Below are positions 61,304-64,000 of a stretch of 64,000 nt of DNA, piece after piece (position 1 is the first letter of the stretch; every line of letters begins with the position of its first letter). The notes beneath the pieces are model-generated. The model saw only the letters and a list, made by a program, of their open reading frames with translations, did no database searches and was not told the origin of the DNA. The DNA is from Bacillus pseudomycoides. Its GTDB lineage: Bacteria > Bacillota > Bacilli > Bacillales > Bacillaceae_G. The translations under genes and the position numbers were made by a program. The stretch lies in contig NZ_NUQE01000088.1 of assembly GCF_002582035.1 (NCBI RefSeq), forward strand, positions 26,997-90,996. The letters are read 5' to 3'.

Positions 61304-62496
61304 CATGCCCATCAAGTTAAGGAGACGAATTTCCCCAAAAATGAAAAAAACGTTATTCTTTCAGTAAAATACTTGAAAGGATAACGTTTTTTATGGTTCT
61401 CTCGCTTTCTGAATAAGCCCGTTGAATATGAATAACTGAGATATGTTTCACTCTTAAAATCACTGAATTACTTTTGAACTAGCACTAGGTCTAGCCAGGA
61501 TTTCGCCTCATTGTACAAAATTGGATTGTTTCGCGGCGTGTAGTAGGTAAGGATTGCAACTGCCTGTGATACGACCCATCCGCGGGCCCTTGCTAATGTA
61601 GCATCGTCCGTACGGATAGCATCAAGGAACACATCGCGCGCCTCTGGCGAGTGCAACTTCCACGCGACCATTACATCACACGCAGGGTCACCTATGCCCA
61701 TTGTCTCCCAATCAATCACACCGCTGATACGCTTATCACGTACGAGCCAGTTACGTACATCTAGATCGCCGTGATGCCAAACAGGAGGACCGTTCCATGG
61801 AGGCGCAGAAAGAGCCGACTCCCATACAGCAGACACCGTGGGATCGCCATTAAATCGTGCTAGCCAATATCGGAAGTCCTTGTCCCGTTGGGCCAAAGGA
61901 ATGCCGCGTCCTAACGGCCCTCCCGTTGGATTGACTTGTTGCAGTGCTAGGACAAACCCTGCGAGATCGCGTGCTGCCTGAATCTCGTCAATCGCCTCTA
62001 TCGGCACTGTTTCACCCCTTAGCCACGAATGTATCTCCCAAAACCATGGGTATTCGTTATTGGGGCGCCCCTGAGCGATAGGTACAGGGATTTCAAGCGG
62101 AACTAATGGCGCGAGTTTTGGTAGCCATAAGAACTCGCGTCCTCCTGATGTCGTCGGTCCTTCCCTTCTCGCTAGCCGAATGGAATATTCGTCGCCAAGT
62201 CGGAAAACGGCATTTACCGTTCCAACTGGCTCTACCTTACGAAGGGGCAACTCTGCCCAGCGGGGGAACTGATCGACAAGCAAACGACGCACAAGTTGCT
62301 CTTCAATTTCCAATTCGTCAGCATGCATCTTCTCGGACATCGTATGATCTCTCCTTGGTAGCTCTGACATAAACTTTTATTGGTGGAAAATTATAATAAT
62401 GCTCCGTACACCAAAAGTCAAAAAGCCACACTTTTTCATTATAAAATGCAGTCACACCTTAAAAAATTAACTTCCATCGTTAGCTTGATGGGCATG
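61304..62496. mobile_element. Transposase-less IS231-type mobile insertion cassette (MIC231-like)
   Basis: About 1.19 kb bounded by IS231-like inverted repeats: left CATGCCCATCAAGTTAAGGA, right (complement) CATGCCCATCAAGCTAACGA. It is flanked by an 11-bp direct repeat GGGTATCGCCA / GGGTACCGCCA with one mismatch, the duplication size of IS231. The only gene inside is an APH-like kinase and no transposase is present. This matches the published concept of MIC231 cassettes mobilised in trans by IS231 transposases. Confidence 0.75.
61468..62340 (-). CDS. APH-family phosphotransferase, cassette cargo
   Basis: 290 residues of the aminoglycoside/macrolide phosphotransferase fold. Brenner motif PVWHHGDLDVRNWLV, DFG-like VIDWETMGIGDPACDVMVAW, N-lobe GTVNAVFRLGDEYSIRLARR. 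The ATG at 62340 follows AAGGAGAG. The gene is clearly more GC-rich than its surroundings, so it came from another genus. Antibiotic modification is plausible for a cassette cargo, but the substrate (aminoglycoside, macrolide or a metabolite) cannot be decided here. Confidence 0.83.
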   Translation of the reverse strand: MSEKMHADELEIEEQLVRRLLVDQFPRWAELPLRKVEPVGTVNAVFRLGDEYSIRLARREGPTTSGGREFLWLPKLAPLVPLEIPVPIAQGRPNNEYPWFWEIHSWLRGETVPIEAIDEIQAARDLAGFVLALQQVNPTGGPLGRGIPLAQRDKDFRYWLARFNGDPTVSAVWESALSAPPWNGPPVWHHGDLDVRNWLVRDKRISGVIDWETMGIGDPACDVMVAWKLHSPEARDVFLDAIRTDDATLARARGWVVSQAVAILTYYTPRNNPILYNEAKSWLDLVLVQK

Positions 62497-62533
62497 GGGT
62501 ACCGCCAGCATTTTGGAAAAAAACCACGCTAAG
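62496..62533 (+). repeat. Tn4430-like 38-bp terminal inverted repeat
   Basis: Starts GGGGTACCGCCAGCATTTTG and ends CCACGCTAAG, as I recall the Tn4430 terminus, with at most a base or two of difference. Positions 62497-62507 double as the right copy of the cassette's target duplication. The interior of that transposon would extend to the right, but no tnpA or tnpI is recognised there. Confidence 0.78.
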
Positions 62534-62663
62534 CAAAAAATAAGATAAGCCATCCATTTGGACAGCTCATATACATAATTATCGTTCTCGGAAGTTCTAC
62601 ACTTTATGTTCGGGATGGAAATCTAATGAGTTAGTTCAGATTACGAAGGTCAGGCGTAGTGTT

Positions 62664-62906
62664 TTAATATAGAGTTGGAGTCGGAGGAGAACAATGGAAG
62701 GAAACAATATCGTTTATAGCAACCGAATAATGATTCCATCTCCCGCCGAAAAACCTATAGCCATAAACTCTTTCGTGCCCAACAGTCGTCAAAAAAAACC
62801 AGAAATTGTCTCCGTTTCTAAGCCACAGATACGTGAACCGAAATAAACAATTTTGAAGACCCCAAGGACTCTGGGCATAGAGTGGCATTTGTCGTATATA
62901 TACCAT
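62664..62906 (-). CDS. Small hypothetical protein, aromatic-rich
   Basis: About 80 residues: FRFTYLWLRNGDNFWFFLTT, VGHERVYGYRFFGGRWNHYS, VAINDIVSFHC. It resembles small aromatic-rich proteins seen in several copies in B. cereus group genomes. An ATG at 62906 is chosen; AAGGAGTG lies somewhat far upstream, and the frame is open to 62966. It may be intact or a decaying copy. Confidence 0.45.
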   Translation of the reverse strand: MVYIRQMPLYAQSPWGLQNCLFRFTYLWLRNGDNFWFFLTTVGHERVYGYRFFGGRWNHYSVAINDIVSFHCSPPTPTLY

Positions 62907-63036
62907 GATTCGAGGTTCACTCCTTATTGAAATTAGACTTATAACTAATTTTATGCTCAGGGTCAAAGCTTAGATTGGATGTATGCCTAGTAGCCTACTT
63001 AAATTCAATTTTGAAATAATTCTATTAGATTAATAA

Positions 63037-63498
63037 TTACCAACTTCCATATTGTATTGCCCATTCAAAATCATTAGCATTACTTGTAGTTACTCTTAAA
63101 TTATATTTTTTACCGTGAACTAAATTGTCTTTTGTTAAAAACCAATAAAAATCTCTATCCAATAGTCCTTGTTTCCAAGTATGTGTGACAACAGGCCTAG
63201 TTTGGCCTACTGGAATTATGTCATATCTTATATAAGCATTACGATCAGGTGAGTGATTGACGTAGCCGTTTATATACCTAGCTTCATTCTTATCTCCTGA
63301 ATTAGGTTTTTCATAAGTGAAAGTTAATACAATTTCATTTGATATATTTCCTGAATGGAAATAACAAAAACCTCCACCACAGTTACGAGTGCCATTATAA
63401 GCAAATGCTGAATTTTGAGGAAAAAATGCAAAAACCATTGAAAAACATAAAATAAACGGTAACAACCATTTTTTTATAATTCTTTTAGATAACGTCAT
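63037..63498 (-). CDS. Secreted small protein
   Basis: 153 residues. A signal peptide (KKWLLPFILCFSMVFAFF, cleavage after AFA near 33) is followed by a beta-rich mature region starting YNGTRNCGGGFCYFHSG, with a Cys pair that could form a disulphide, and TNxH/W-rich strands to the C-terminus. TAAAGGAGTTGG precedes the ATG. No family was recognised; an exported toxin, inhibitor or matrix protein are all possible. Confidence 0.7.
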   Translation of the reverse strand: MTLSKRIIKKWLLPFILCFSMVFAFFPQNSAFAYNGTRNCGGGFCYFHSGNISNEIVLTFTYEKPNSGDKNEARYINGYVNHSPDRNAYIRYDIIPVGQTRPVVTHTWKQGLLDRDFYWFLTKDNLVHGKKYNLRVTTSNANDFEWAIQYGSW

Positions 63499-63623
63499 TA
63501 AACCAACTCCTTTATAAGGATTATTTTTTAAGTACTAACTAGTCGGTATTAATCAATTTATTATATGATGAAGAATGCGTTACTATTAATTAAATATTCC
63601 GTCTCTTCAAAAAGGAGGTTGCT

Positions 63624-64000
63624 ATGGGAATTTATCATCAAAAACAATCAGAAAACACCATCAACAAATTAATGCAATCAGGAATTGAATTGTTTTCTAA
63701 GCAAGGCTATTCTAGTACAAGTGTTGATCAAATTGTCAAACACGCTGGTTACTCTAAAGGTGCTTTCTATACTCATTTTCCTAACAAAGAGGAGTTCTTG
63801 CTAAAGCTGATAAAAGAAGGTATTGATTTCTATTTTGAAGATTTAAAGGAAGTTCTTAATGAAAAGGATCGAGATTTACTAAATAAATTTAAAAAATATT
63901 CTATGCGTTTGGTAAATGAAGCTTATGAAAAAGGATCTTCTCCCATGCTCCTCCAAGGATGTATGATATCTAATCAATTACCTCTAATAAAAGAAAGGCT
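63624..64000 (+). CDS. TetR/AcrR-family regulator, partial
   Basis: 125 codons before the right edge. HTH region: LMQSGIELFSKQGYSSTSVD, QIVKHAGYSKGAFYTHFPNK, EEFLLKLIKEG. AAAAGGAGGTTGCT precedes the ATG. It is transcribed divergently from the secreted protein gene at 63037, which it may control (inference). Confidence 0.9.
   Translation, partial: MGIYHQKQSENTINKLMQSGIELFSKQGYSSTSVDQIVKHAGYSKGAFYTHFPNKEEFLLKLIKEGIDFYFEDLKEVLNEKDRDLLNKFKKYSMRLVNEAYEKGSSPMLLQGCMISNQLPLIKER

Noticed and set aside
62106-62372. 88-codon plus-strand frame in the GC-rich cassette
   Set aside because: It is antisense to the APH-like kinase, which has clear motifs. Long antisense frames are expected in GC-rich genes.
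1-64000. tRNA or rRNA genes
   Set aside because: No cloverleaf-like segment with the conserved GGTTCGAATC-type arm and no rRNA-like sequence was noticed on either strand.

Overview
The window looks like chromosome (or a large plasmid) of a Bacillus cereus group bacterium. It is AT-rich, has strong GGAGG-type ribosome binding sites and many intrinsic terminators, and carries an sspH spore-protein gene. It also holds a B. subtilis yng-type leucine-degradation operon and termini resembling IS231 and Tn4430, elements first described in B. thuringiensis. Nearly all genes lie on the minus strand. The plus-strand exceptions are a hydrolase/two-component operon (41.1-43.8 kb), an IS cargo gene (58.6 kb) and a TetR gene cut by the right edge. 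Names come from reading motifs and family resemblance; no database search was run.

Region by region. 1-6.1 kb: an accessory metabolic cluster with an HSL-type esterase (cut by the left edge), two paralogous TauD/TfdA-type Fe(II)/2-oxoglutarate oxygenases, an MFS transporter and an acyl-CoA synthetase. It is bordered at 6.3-7.0 kb by a decayed Tn3-family transposase. 7-12.8 kb: a MaoC-like protein, an alpha/beta hydrolase, a MazG-like protein, an IscB/omega-RNA element lying against a truncated M3 oligoendopeptidase gene, and murB. 12.8-18.2 kb: gene relics, a large secreted GW-repeat/C39 protein, a DUF3221 protein and an MTA/SAH nucleosidase-like gene.

18.5-33.2 kb: a polyimmunity locus of about twenty small cytosolic proteins. 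They belong to, or resemble, polymorphic-toxin immunity families (Imm33-like, Syd/SUKH, DUF4261, SUKH-4, SMI1/KNR4, Imm3-like, Imm6, Imm47, ankyrin-SUFU, Imm22, SUFU). All are on the minus strand, have their own ribosome binding sites, and are interspersed with relics; no toxin gene is recognised. 33.3-40.4 kb: ordinary accessory enzymes (GNAT, Nudix, methyltransferase, secreted M1 peptidase, deaminase, APH-like kinase, histidine phosphatase) with a chimeric gene scar at 37.7-37.9 kb.

40.4-44.3 kb: an IS3 relic, a Tn7-like end, a membrane-anchored hydrolase with response regulator and histidine kinase, and sspH. 44.6-52.8 kb: leucine/isovalerate catabolism (isovaleryl-CoA dehydrogenase, methylcrotonyl-CoA carboxylase subunits, methylglutaconyl-CoA hydratase, HMG-CoA lyase, acetoacetate/acyl-CoA synthetase), turning isovaleryl-CoA into acetyl-CoA and acetoacetate. 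53.0-56.5 kb: a self-contained ABC exporter operon with its TetR regulator, a palindromic operator and a DUF523/DUF1722 gene. 56.6-64 kb: a mobile-element-rich end with a frameshifted dehydrogenase, a truncated TetR gene, a complete IS1595-family element carrying a SAP/DUF6434 passenger, a second Tn7-like end, and a transposase-less IS231-type cassette carrying a GC-rich APH-like kinase inside a Tn4430-like inverted repeat.
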